NCBI RefSeq assembly: GCF_009296265.1
Contig: NZ_WBJS01000003.1
Location: forward strand, 124,001 to 188,000
Reading direction: 5' to 3'
From: Thioclava sp. JE_KL1
GTDB lineage: Bacteria; Pseudomonadota; Alphaproteobacteria; Rhodobacterales; Rhodobacteraceae
DNA length: 64,000 nt
Position 1 is the stretch's first letter, and every line of letters starts with the position of its first letter. The notes under the pieces were generated by a model. That model did not search any database. It was not told where the DNA came from and was given only the letters and a program-made list of their open reading frames with translations. Below are positions 20,679 to 29,086 of the stretch, in pieces. Position numbers and translations under genes: made by a program.

Positions 20679-21362
20679 TCAATCCGTCTTCGGTTTGGGA
20701 TAGACCGGCAGATGCGGGATCAGAACGTGATCCGGCTGATCGATCGCGAAGAGGAAGGCCCGCGCGACATCGTCGGGGCGCAGCGCGTCGGGCTTTGCCT
20801 CATCGAAGAACGGCGTGTCGACCATGCCCGGATGCAGGCAGGTGACGCGCCCCCCGGCCTCGCCAAGCTCCTCGCCGAGATTGTCGGCATAGCCGCGGAT
20901 GAACCATTTGGTCGCCGAATAGACCGAGCCGAACATCGCGCCCTGCGACGCCTTGGAGCCGGTCAGCACCATATGCCCTTTCGAGGCGCGCAGATGCGGC
21001 AGCGTGAATTTCGCGGTGTAGGTCACGGCGAGGCAATTCACCTCGATCATCTTCTGGAAGCTCTCGACCGATCCGGCCTCGGTCCCGCGCGCCGAAGCGC
21101 CGACGCCCGCATTGGCCAGCACGACGTCGAGCCGACCGAAATGCTCGACCGCGCGCGCGACCATGCGTTCCTGAGCGTCGGGGTCGGTGACGTCGGTCGG
21201 CAGTGCGAGCGCGTTGTCTTCACCCAGTTCTTTGACCAGAGCTTCGAGTTTCTCCTCGGACCGCGCGGCCAGCGCCACCTTGTGGCCCGCTTCGACCGCA
21301 TGGCGCGCGCAGCTCTCGCCGATCCCGGTGGAGGCGCCAGTGATGAGAATGATTTTCGACAT
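20679..21362 (-). CDS. Short-chain dehydrogenase/reductase, YdfG-like
   Basis: A 227-residue classical SDR. The cofactor loop is TGASTGIG (about residues 8-15), NAGVG lies near 84, a catalytic Ser is in VLTGSKAS and YSATK lies near 147. The closest recognised group is the NADP-dependent 3-hydroxy acid / serine dehydrogenases, but substrates of such enzymes are hard to read from sequence. It lies downstream of the DJ-1/PfpI gene on the same strand, with a strong hairpin between them, so it is probably transcribed separately or by read-through. Confidence 0.85.
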   Translation of the reverse strand: MSKIILITGASTGIGESCARHAVEAGHKVALAARSEEKLEALVKELGEDNALALPTDVTDPDAQERMVARAVEHFGRLDVVLANAGVGASARGTEAGSVESFQKMIEVNCLAVTYTAKFTLPHLRASKGHMVLTGSKASQGAMFGSVYSATKWFIRGYADNLGEELGEAGGRVTCLHPGMVDTPFFDEAKPDALRPDDVARAFLFAIDQPDHVLIPHLPVYPKPKTD

Positions 21363-21395
21363 GTCAGCCTCTCTGAATTTGGTGGGAACGAAGAC

Positions 21396-21420
21396 GGCGC
21401 CACCCGGACCGGGTGGCGCC
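21396..21420 (-). terminator. Terminator between the PfpI-family gene and the SDR gene
   Basis: GGCGCCACCC pairs with GGGTGGCGCC around a 5-nt loop. On the minus strand it is followed by GTCTTCGTTCCC, a T-rich tail. It lies just past the stop of the PfpI-family gene. Confidence 0.7.
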
Positions 21421-21428
21421 TCTCGGTA

Positions 21429-22112
21429 TCAGCCCAGCAGGGCCAGCACTTCTTTCGCAGCCGCCTCGGACGACGCCGGGTTCTGGCCGGTCACCAGACG
21501 CCCGTCGGCCACCGCATGGGGCTGCCAGTCGTCGACGCTCTCGAACTTCGCGCCCAACTCGCGCAGGCGGGTTTCCAGCAGGAAGGGCACCGCGTCTGCA
21601 AGACCCACGCCGCGTTCTTCGCTATCGGTGAAGGCAGAGACCTTGCGGCCTTTCACGATGGAGTCGCCGTTCTTGTCCTTCACCTTGTCGAAGGCTGCGG
21701 GGCCGTGGCAGACCGAGGCGACGATCTTGCCGCCATCCCAGGCGGTGCTGATCGCCTTCGCGGAGATATCGCTCTCGGCGAGGTCGTACATCGCACCGTG
21801 GCCGCCGGGGATGTAGAGCGCATCATAGGAAGTGATGTCCTCGTCCTCGATCCGCGCGGGGTTGTCCAGAACCGCTTTGGCGTCGGCGTCATCCCGGAAA
21901 CGCGTCACCGAGGCGGGCGCGTCATCGCCGGTCACGTCGGAATTCGGGTCGATCGGGATCGAGCGACCGCCGATGGTGGCCACTTTCACCTCGTGGCCTG
22001 CGTCGAGAAAGGCGTAATACGGGGTCGCCAGTTCCTCGTACCAGACGCCGGTCGGTTTGCCGGTGTCGCCAAGGGCATCGGCTGCGGTCGAAAGAATAAG
22101 AATACGTGCCAT
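21429..22112 (-). CDS. DJ-1/PfpI family protein (Hsp31-like, putative glyoxalase III or deglycase)
   Basis: A 227-residue class I glutamine amidotransferase-like fold. The nucleophile elbow is SVCHGPAAF, with Cys near residue 131 followed by the conserved His. The Glu-containing region YEELATPYYAF lies near residue 25, and PGGHGAMYDL is the conserved PGGHG block. Family members remove methylglyoxal or repair glycated molecules; which applies here is unknown. The LysR gene starts 143 bp away on the other strand, an arrangement typical of a regulator controlling its divergent neighbour. Confidence 0.87.
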   Translation of the reverse strand: MARILILSTAADALGDTGKPTGVWYEELATPYYAFLDAGHEVKVATIGGRSIPIDPNSDVTGDDAPASVTRFRDDADAKAVLDNPARIEDEDITSYDALYIPGGHGAMYDLAESDISAKAISTAWDGGKIVASVCHGPAAFDKVKDKNGDSIVKGRKVSAFTDSEERGVGLADAVPFLLETRLRELGAKFESVDDWQPHAVADGRLVTGQNPASSEAAAKEVLALLG

Positions 22113-22255
22113 GGGTTTGGCCTCCTTCGTTGTGCGTTTCAGGGCATTTCCGGTCCTGTTCGTCTCGGGCCGTCAACGCGTCCCAACAGAGATAGGTTGC
22201 GTTCACTGATCGAGAAATTGATGCAGACAACGTCAGAAATCGATATTCCGGAGAC

Positions 22256-23164
22256 ATGACACCCGACGTATCGCTTTTGCGCGTGTTCCATGCGGTCATG
22301 GAAGAACGCAATGTCACCGCCGCGGCCCAACGGCTCGGCCAATCCCAGAGCACCGTGAGCGCGGCGCTGTCACGTCTGCGTGCGGCGCTTGGCGACGAGC
22401 TGTTCCTGCGTGCCCGCTACGGTGTGGAGCCCACTGAGAAGGCCCTCGAGATCGCGCCCGACATCGCCGCGGGGCTGGAGCGGCTGGAACAGGCCTTCCG
22501 CGCCGCCGAGCCCTTCGATCCCGCGCGCACCACGCGCCGCTTCCGGCTGTTGCTGGGACCCTATGCCGAGATCGTTCTCGCGCCGGAACTCGCGGCGGCC
22601 TTTGCGGACAGGGCTCCGGAGGCGCGTCTCGAAATCTCGCCGATCGGGCCCGATCTGGACCCCCGCGCGCTTGCCGGGCGGGCCTTCGATCTGGCGGTCG
22701 GGCGGTTCGACGCCCCGCCCGAGGATCTCGTGGTCTCGGACCTGTTCGAGGACGGATTCCGCTGCATCGTCGCGCCGCAGGCGCTACCCGAGGGCGCGTC
22801 GCTCGACCGGAGCCTCTATGAGACGTTGCCACATGTGGTCGTCGCCCCGCCCGGCAAGTGGCGCACCGGGGTTCATAAACGCACCGAAGCGACGGGTCTG
22901 CACCGGAATACGGCTGTCGTGGTCACGCATTTCCTGACCGCCGCACCTGCGGTCGCGCGTCTGGGCGGGATCGCCACGGTGCCCGCGCGGGTCGCCGCGA
23001 TGACCGCCAGACCTTATGGCTTGCGCGATGTTTCCGTGCCCATCGACCTCGGCACCTTCCCCAGCCAGATCGCCTGGCACCCGCATCTGCGCCGGGATCA
23101 GGGCCATGTCTGGCTGCGCGAGCTGATCCGAGAGGTCGTCGCCGAGTTTACGACGCCGGGCTGA
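22256..23164 (+). CDS. LysR family transcriptional regulator
   Basis: 302 residues. The N-terminal winged helix-turn-helix contains TAAAQRLGQSQSTVSAALSR (about residues 20-39) and the following LRAALGDELFLR; the rest is a LysR substrate-binding domain (about 90-300). It is divergent from the DJ-1/PfpI gene, which it probably regulates in response to an electrophile or similar inducer. I could not find a convincing T-N11-A box by eye in the 143-bp gap. There is no co-transcribed partner, because the next gene points the other way. Confidence 0.9.
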   Translation: MTPDVSLLRVFHAVMEERNVTAAAQRLGQSQSTVSAALSRLRAALGDELFLRARYGVEPTEKALEIAPDIAAGLERLEQAFRAAEPFDPARTTRRFRLLLGPYAEIVLAPELAAAFADRAPEARLEISPIGPDLDPRALAGRAFDLAVGRFDAPPEDLVVSDLFEDGFRCIVAPQALPEGASLDRSLYETLPHVVVAPPGKWRTGVHKRTEATGLHRNTAVVVTHFLTAAPAVARLGGIATVPARVAAMTARPYGLRDVSVPIDLGTFPSQIAWHPHLRRDQGHVWLRELIREVVAEFTTPG

Positions 23165-23185
23165 CGGTCGCGCAAAGGCGATCGC

Positions 23186-24382
23186 TCATGTGACCCGCCC
23201 ACGCGCCTTGAACGCAGGGGTATCCCAGGCCCGCTGCGCCATCACGTCGCCGAGGATTTCGGCGGCGCGGGTCACGTCGGCCTCATCGAGGTAAAGCGGC
23301 GTGAAGCCGAAGCGCATCGCGTCGGGCGCGCGGAAATCTCCGATCACCCCGCGCGCGATTAGGGCCTGAACCACTGCGTAGCTCTCTGCGAAACCGAACG
23401 ACACCTGACTGCCGCGTGCCGCCGGGTCGCGCGGGCTGAGCAGCGTGAGGTCTGGGCAGCGCGCCTCGACCTCGCGGATGAAGAGCTCCGACAGCTCGAC
23501 GGAGCGCGCCCGTACCTCCTCCATCGTCAGCCCGTCCCAGACTTTGAGCGCCTCTTCGAGCGCGGTCATCTGCAGGACCGGCGGCGTGCCGACGCGCATC
23601 CGCTCGACCGAACGGCCGGGGCGATAGTCGAGGTCGAAGGCGAAGGGCGCCTCATGGCCGAGCCAGCCGCTGAGCACCGGGCGCACAGTCTCCGCAATGT
23701 CGGGCCGGATATAGATGAAAGCCGGGGCACCGGGGCCGCCGTTGAGATATTTGTAGGTACAACCGACGGCGAATTCGGCCCCGTTCGCTGTCATGTCCAC
23801 CGGCACCGCGCCTGCGCTGTGGGCGAGATCCCAGATCATCACCGCCCCGACCGCGTGGGCCTTGCGGGTGATCGCCTCGAAGTCGTGCATCCGTCCGGTG
23901 CGGTAATCGACCTGCGTCAGCATCACCACCGCGACCTCTTCGGTGATGGCGTCGGCCACATCCTCGGGCGCGGGCGCGCGCAGCTCGTGCCCGCGAGCCA
24001 GCGAGCGGATCAGCCCGTCCGCCATGTAGAGATCGGTCGGAAAATTGCCGTTGTCCGACAGGATCACCTTGCGGTCGGGGCGCATCTCGAGCGCAGAGGC
24101 CAGCGCTTGATAGACCTTGATCGAGAGCGTATCGCCCAGCACGACCGAGCCCTCCGGCGCGCCGATCAGCAGACCGATCCTGTTGCCGACGCGGGCGGGC
24201 TGATCCATCCAATGCGCCTCGTTCCAGCCCCGGATGAGCATCTGCCCCCATTCGTCGCGCGCGCAGCTTTCCAGCCGCTCCGCCACGCCGCGCGGCAGCG
24301 GCCCGAGCGAGTTCCCGTCGAGATAGATCACCCCCTCGGGCAGATCGAAAAGATGCTTTCTCGGCAGGTTCGGCATGGTCAT
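23186..24382 (-). CDS. kynU: Kynureninase
   Basis: PLP enzyme that cleaves kynurenine to anthranilate and alanine (or hydroxykynurenine to 3-hydroxyanthranilate). 398 residues from the ATG at 24382 (MTMPNLPRK), which has AGAGGAAA upstream; a frame extending to 24985 runs across the divergent gene and is rejected. Family marks are YLDGNSLGPLP near residue 19, WDLAHSAGAVP, and the PLP Lys in CTYKYLNGGPG (about residue 212). It is divergent from the probable kynurenine formamidase, sharing a 168-bp promoter region. Tryptophan 2,3-dioxygenase is not in the window. Confidence 0.95.
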   Translation of the reverse strand: MTMPNLPRKHLFDLPEGVIYLDGNSLGPLPRGVAERLESCARDEWGQMLIRGWNEAHWMDQPARVGNRIGLLIGAPEGSVVLGDTLSIKVYQALASALEMRPDRKVILSDNGNFPTDLYMADGLIRSLARGHELRAPAPEDVADAITEEVAVVMLTQVDYRTGRMHDFEAITRKAHAVGAVMIWDLAHSAGAVPVDMTANGAEFAVGCTYKYLNGGPGAPAFIYIRPDIAETVRPVLSGWLGHEAPFAFDLDYRPGRSVERMRVGTPPVLQMTALEEALKVWDGLTMEEVRARSVELSELFIREVEARCPDLTLLSPRDPAARGSQVSFGFAESYAVVQALIARGVIGDFRAPDAMRFGFTPLYLDEADVTRAAEILGDVMAQRAWDTPAFKARGRVT

Positions 24383-24550
24383 TTTCCTCTTGTTCTCACG
24401 GCTCGAAAGCGCGTCTCGAAACCCGGCAATCGGCTGGTGGATCACGAAAGTTTCGGCTCGGGCGCACGCTACCCGCGCAACCATGCCCTCGCAATATCCC
24501 GCGCTATATGCTCTGTCTCCAAATGGGACGCGAAACGAGCGGGAGGGAAC

Positions 24551-25363
24551 ATGGAAGACCTGAGCGGGATCGACTGGGAAGACGCTTTCGAGAACGGCGG
24601 CTATATCGAGAATGGCAGCGCCTACCCCGATCTCTGGGCCAAGCGCGCCGCCGAGTTCCGGTCGCGCCATGCCGATCGGATGACCGAGGTCGCCTATGGC
24701 GAAGCGTCCCGCGAAAAGATCGACCTCTTCCGCCCCGAAGGCGCGTCCAAGGGGCTCGTGGTCTTCGTGCATGGCGGCTACTGGCTGAAATTCAGCAAGG
24801 ACATGTGGTCTCATCTGGCGCAAGGCGCGCTGGCACAGGGCTGGACCGTCGCCCTGCCCGGCTACACGCTCGCCCCGGAGAACAGCATTCCCGGCATCGC
24901 GCAGCAGATCGCACGGGCGATCGATCACGCGGCGGGGCTCGTGGAGGGCCCGATCCATCTCGTCGGCCATTCTGCGGGCGGGCATCTGGTAACGCGCTCG
25001 GTGTCCGAGGGCAGCGCGCTGTCAGACGAAACCGCAGCGCGCATCCGGCGGGTGATCTCGGTGAGCGGCGTGCATGATCTGCGTCCGCTGCAGATGCATT
25101 CGATGAACGCGCGGCTGGGGATCACGCCCGAGATCGCCGCGAGCGAGAGCCCCGCCCTGCTGAAGCTGCGCCCCGGCGTGAAAGTCACCGTCTGGGTCGG
25201 CGCGGCGGAGCGTCCGGAATTCCTGCGCCAGTCGTCCCTGCTCGCCGAGCACTGGCCCTCGGCCGATCTGGTCGCGGCCTACGGGCGGCACCATTTCGAC
25301 GTGATCGAGGAGCTGTCCGATCCGTCCAGCGCGCTGGTCACGGCGCTTCTGAGCACGGGTTAA
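24551..25363 (+). CDS. Alpha/beta hydrolase, probable kynurenine formamidase
   Basis: 270 residues with an oxyanion motif HGGYW (about residues 73-77) and a nucleophile elbow GHSAGG (about residues 138-143). The His near the C-terminus is in GRHHFDVIE. HGGXW is characteristic of the Bna7/arylformamidase-type alpha/beta hydrolases, and divergence from kynU supports hydrolysis of N-formylkynurenine. The unrelated KynB metal-dependent family is not represented. The start at 24551 follows GGGAGGG. An 11-bp tandem duplication covers the stop codon region and adds a second stop. Confidence 0.8.
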   Translation: MEDLSGIDWEDAFENGGYIENGSAYPDLWAKRAAEFRSRHADRMTEVAYGEASREKIDLFRPEGASKGLVVFVHGGYWLKFSKDMWSHLAQGALAQGWTVALPGYTLAPENSIPGIAQQIARAIDHAAGLVEGPIHLVGHSAGGHLVTRSVSEGSALSDETAARIRRVISVSGVHDLRPLQMHSMNARLGITPEIAASESPALLKLRPGVKVTVWVGAAERPEFLRQSSLLAEHWPSADLVAAYGRHHFDVIEELSDPSSALVTALLSTG

Positions 25364-25373
25364 GCACGGGTTA
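25352..25373. repeat. 11-bp tandem duplication at the end of the formamidase gene
   Basis: AGCACGGGTTA occurs twice in a row. The first copy spans the last codons and most of the TAA stop, and the second copy supplies another in-frame TAA. It looks like a recent slippage duplication. Confidence 0.8.
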
Positions 25374-25524
25374 AGAAAGCGTCATCCGCCGCCAAAACCG
25401 CCTCACCGTTCCACACATCAGCTTCACGTTCGCGCGCTCGGGCCCCGCTGCACTTGCATTCTAACCGGCCTTGGGGTCTCAAAAGAGTGCATCTGTGCAC
25501 CAAAGCGTCTTGCGAGTGTCGAAC

Positions 25525-26670
25525 ATGAGCGATGCCAAGAATACCTACGAACACAGCGTTCCCTTCTTCTGGCCGATGGCTGCGGCGATGGAGTGGCAGA
25601 AGATCGGGCTCGACGCGGTCGAGAAAGGGCTGACCTATCTCGACGAGGCGGCGAAGATCACGCACCCGCCCGATCCGAAATGGGCCACGAAGAACGACGT
25701 TCTGCTCGATTTCGACACGATGCGGCTGCGCGATTTCGGCGGCACGGGCGGCGGCATTCCGGTGATCGTCGACGCGCCCTATGCCGGGCATTCCTCGACC
25801 ATCGCGGATTACGCCAAGGGCCAGAGCCTGATCGAGACGCTGCTGGATGCAGGTCTCGGCCGCGTTCTGTGCACCGACTGGAAAAGCGCGACGCCCGAGA
25901 TGCGCGATTTCGACATCGACAAATACCTCGCCGAGATCAATGTCGCGGTCGATGAGCTCGGCGGGCGGGTGATGCTGGTGGGGCTGTGTCAGGGCGGCTG
26001 GATGTCGGCGATGTATGCCGCGCGCTTCCCCGAGAAGGTCGCGGGTCTCGTACTTGCCGGCTCGCCCATCGACACCGATGCCGGGCACGGTCCGATCCGC
26101 AAGCTCGCCCATGAGATGCCGCTCTCGGCCTATCAGGAGATGGTCGAGGCCGGTGAGGACCGGATGCCGGGGCGGTTCATGCTCACCGGCTGGAAGAACA
26201 TGCATGCCGATCAGCAGTATTTCGGCAAGTTCGTCGATCTCTACGAGCATATCGACGACCGCAATTTCATGAAGCGCACCGAGCGGTTCGAGAGCTGGTA
26301 CGAGAACCCCATCGACCTGCCGGGGCGCTATTACCTGCAGGCGATCGACCTGCTGTTCAAACAGAACCTGTTCGCCAAGGGCGAGTTCGTGGGCCTCGGG
26401 CGCAAGCTCGATCTGGGCGCGATCACCTGCCCGGCTTTTCTGCTTGCGGGCAAGGCGGACGACATCACCACGCGCGAACAGGTCTTCGCCGCCGAGACGC
26501 TGCTCGGCACGCCGCGCAAGGATATCGTGAGCCGCCTCGTCGAGGGCGGGCATATCGGCCTCTTCATGGGCAGCCACACTCTCTCGAATGTCTGGCCGGA
26601 AATCAGTCAGTGGCTCGGCAAGCTCGGGGCCAAAGCTGGAGACACGAACAATGGACCAGACCGTCGCTGA
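25525..26670 (+). CDS. PhaC-like alpha/beta hydrolase (PHA synthase/depolymerase relative)
   Basis: 381 residues from ATG 25525 (MSDAKNTYEH). The nucleophile elbow is GLCQGGW with Cys at about residue 155, the Cys-type lipase box of PHA synthases rather than the Ser of ordinary hydrolases. A probable Asp is in LLAGKADDIT and the His in VEGGHIGLFMG, resembling the PhaC triad. It is shorter than class I synthases and lacks their N-terminal domain; it could be a class III-like synthase subunit, a thioesterase or a depolymerase. No PhaE, phasin or PhaR gene lies next to it. Its end overlaps the proton ATPase gene by 20 bp, so the two are probably co-transcribed. Confidence 0.7.
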   Translation: MSDAKNTYEHSVPFFWPMAAAMEWQKIGLDAVEKGLTYLDEAAKITHPPDPKWATKNDVLLDFDTMRLRDFGGTGGGIPVIVDAPYAGHSSTIADYAKGQSLIETLLDAGLGRVLCTDWKSATPEMRDFDIDKYLAEINVAVDELGGRVMLVGLCQGGWMSAMYAARFPEKVAGLVLAGSPIDTDAGHGPIRKLAHEMPLSAYQEMVEAGEDRMPGRFMLTGWKNMHADQQYFGKFVDLYEHIDDRNFMKRTERFESWYENPIDLPGRYYLQAIDLLFKQNLFAKGEFVGLGRKLDLGAITCPAFLLAGKADDITTREQVFAAETLLGTPRKDIVSRLVEGGHIGLFMGSHTLSNVWPEISQWLGKLGAKAGDTNNGPDRR

Positions 26671-29059
26671 ACCGATGACGCAGGATGTGCCGGAAACGGA
26701 CCGCAAGACAGGTCTGAGCGCGGCAGAAGCGGCACAGAGGCTCGAGCGATACGGTCCCAATGCGCTCCAGAGCGACGAGAAAACCCTGCTGCAGCGGATC
26801 GCGGGCTATTTCTGGGGGCCGATCCCGTGGTTGATCGAGTTGGCGGCGCTGTTGTCGCTCGTGCTGCGCGACTGGTCCGATTTCGCGGTGATCTTCGTGA
26901 TGCTGCTGCTCAACGCGGCCGTGGGGTTCAAGGAAGAGAGCAAGGCGAGTTCCGCCATCGCGGCGCTCAAGGCGCAGCTGGCCCCCAATGCCCGGGTAAA
27001 ACGGGACGAGAAATGGCAGGAGATCGCCGCGCGCGATCTTGTGCCCGGGGATATCGTACGGCTCTCGATCGGCCAGATCGTCCCGGCCGATCTGACGCTC
27101 TTCGAGGGCAAATATCTCTCCATCGACGAGGCGGCGCTGACGGGTGAGTCCCTGCCCGTCGACAAGGCGGTCGGTGACAGCGCCTATTCCGGCTCGGTCG
27201 TGAAGCTGGGCGAGATGACGGGCGAGGTCACCGCGACCGGGATGGAGACCTATTTCGGCCACACCGCCTCGCTCGTGCAGACCACGAATGGCAAATCGCA
27301 TTTCCAGAAGGCCGTGATGCAGATCGGGAATTTCCTGATCGCGGCGGCGCTGGTTCTGGTGGCGATGATCGTGATCGTCTCGTTTCAGAGGCATAATCCG
27401 CCGCTCGAGGTGATCCAGTTCGCGCTGATCCTCACGGTGGCGGCGATCCCCGTCGCGCTGCCCACGGTTCTGTCGGTGACGATGGCGGTGGGCGCGGAGC
27501 GTCTCGCGCGGATGAAGGCGATCGTCTCGCGGCTGGTGTCGATCGAGGAGCTGGCGGGCGTCGATGTGCTGTGTTCCGACAAGACCGGGACCTTGACGCT
27601 CAACGAGTTGACCGTCGAGGACCCGCGCCCGGCAGAGGGCATCTCGGTCGACGATCTGCTGCGCGCATCGGCGCTTGCCTGCGACCGCGACGCGCCCGAT
27701 GCGATTGACAAAGCAGTGCTGGCGGCGGCGGAGGGCATTGCGCTCGACGCTATCGAGACGCTCAGCTTCACCCCTTTCGATCCGGTCAGCAAACGCAGCG
27801 AGGCGGAGGTCCGGCACGAGGCCGATCGCTGGCAGGTCGCGAAAGGTGCGCCGCAGGTGATCGTGGAGCTTGCAGCCCTCACAGATGAGGCGCGCAAGGC
27901 GGTGGAGGACGAGGTCGAAACCCTTGCGCAGCAGGGCTACCGTGCGCTGGGTGCGGCACAGAAACGCGCCGGGCAGGATTGGGAATTCCTCGGCCTGCTA
28001 CCGATCATCGACCCGCCGCGCCCCGATGCCGCGAGCACCATCGCCGAGGCCCGCAACATGGGGATCGACGTCAAGATCATCACCGGCGACCACGAGGCCA
28101 TCGCGCGCCAGATCGCGGGCAAGCTCGATCTCGGGCAGAAGATCTACCCGGCGGGCCAGCTGCTCGATGGCGACCCGGCCACGGTGGAGGCCAATGTCCG
28201 CGCCGCCGACGGTTTCGCGCGCGTCCTGCCCGAGCACAAGTTCCGCATCGTCGAGGTGCTGCAGGCCGGGCATTCCATCGTCGCGATGACCGGGGATGGG
28301 GTGAACGACGCCCCTGCCCTGCGCAAGGCCGATGCCGGGATCGCGGTGAGCGGGGCGACCGATGCCGCGCGCGCCGCCGCCGATCTGGTGCTGACCGACA
28401 AGGGCCTGTCGATCATCACCACCGCCATCGAGGAAGCGCGCCGGATCTTCGAGCGGATGACGAGCTACGCCACCTTCCGCGTCGCCGAGACGATCCGCGT
28501 GCTCTTGTTCATGACGCTCTCGATCCTGATCTTCGATTTCTACCCCGTCACCGCGATCATGATCGTGCTGCTGGCGGTGCTGAATGATTTCCCGATCATG
28601 ATGATCGCCTATGACAATGTTTCGGTCTCGCCACGCCCGGTACGCTGGGACATGCGGCGCGTGCTGACGGTGGCGGCGACGCTTGGCGTGACCGGGGTGG
28701 TCGAGACCTTCGTGCTGTTCTGGTTCGTCGATGCCTATCTCGGCCTGCCGCGCGACCAGATCCAGACGATCATCTTCCTCAAGCTTCTCGTCTCGGGGCA
28801 TATGACGCTGTTCGTGACGCGCCACCAAAGCTGGTTCTGGCGCCGGCCCTTCCCGGCGCTGCGGCTGTTCGCGACGACCGAGGCCACGCAATTGCTGGGC
28901 ACGCTGATCGCGGTTTACGGGCTCTTCGTGACGCCGATCGGCTGGGGGCCCGCGCTGCTGGTCTGGCTTTATTGCCTCGTCTGGCTGCCGCTCGAGGGAG
29001 CGATGGCCTTGCTCATTCGCGCGCTTTATGATCGCAGGGCACAGGCGCGCGGGCAGTAA
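26651..29059 (+). CDS. P3A-type plasma-membrane H+-ATPase
   Basis: 802 residues. P-type ATPase with N-terminal cation-ATPase domain (GLSAAEAAQRLERYGPN), TGES phosphatase loop (ALTGESLPVDK), phosphorylation motif CSDKTGTLT (Asp about residue 310) and hinge TGDGVNDAPALRKADAG. It resembles fungal/plant-type and archaeal proton pumps more than metal or K+ pumps; the TM segment AAIPVALPTVLSVTMAVGA is diagnostic for P3A. It would export protons at the cost of ATP, for example under acid or energy-specialised conditions. A GGAGA ribosome site lies inside the preceding gene. Confidence 0.88.
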   Translation: MDQTVAEPMTQDVPETDRKTGLSAAEAAQRLERYGPNALQSDEKTLLQRIAGYFWGPIPWLIELAALLSLVLRDWSDFAVIFVMLLLNAAVGFKEESKASSAIAALKAQLAPNARVKRDEKWQEIAARDLVPGDIVRLSIGQIVPADLTLFEGKYLSIDEAALTGESLPVDKAVGDSAYSGSVVKLGEMTGEVTATGMETYFGHTASLVQTTNGKSHFQKAVMQIGNFLIAAALVLVAMIVIVSFQRHNPPLEVIQFALILTVAAIPVALPTVLSVTMAVGAERLARMKAIVSRLVSIEELAGVDVLCSDKTGTLTLNELTVEDPRPAEGISVDDLLRASALACDRDAPDAIDKAVLAAAEGIALDAIETLSFTPFDPVSKRSEAEVRHEADRWQVAKGAPQVIVELAALTDEARKAVEDEVETLAQQGYRALGAAQKRAGQDWEFLGLLPIIDPPRPDAASTIAEARNMGIDVKIITGDHEAIARQIAGKLDLGQKIYPAGQLLDGDPATVEANVRAADGFARVLPEHKFRIVEVLQAGHSIVAMTGDGVNDAPALRKADAGIAVSGATDAARAAADLVLTDKGLSIITTAIEEARRIFERMTSYATFRVAETIRVLLFMTLSILIFDFYPVTAIMIVLLAVLNDFPIMMIAYDNVSVSPRPVRWDMRRVLTVAATLGVTGVVETFVLFWFVDAYLGLPRDQIQTIIFLKLLVSGHMTLFVTRHQSWFWRRPFPALRLFATTEATQLLGTLIAVYGLFVTPIGWGPALLVWLYCLVWLPLEGAMALLIRALYDRRAQARGQ

Positions 29060-29086
29060 GCCCACCACGGCGCGCGCAGGAGGCAC

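Noticed and set aside
22113-22255. A search for a LysR T-N11-A operator in the divergent gap
   Set aside because: Several weak T-N11-A candidates occur, but none has a convincing inverted repeat, so none is reported.
24383-24985. An N-terminal extension of kynU to 24985
   Set aside because: The extension runs antisense through the divergent formamidase gene. The enzyme's family start and a ribosome site are at 24382.
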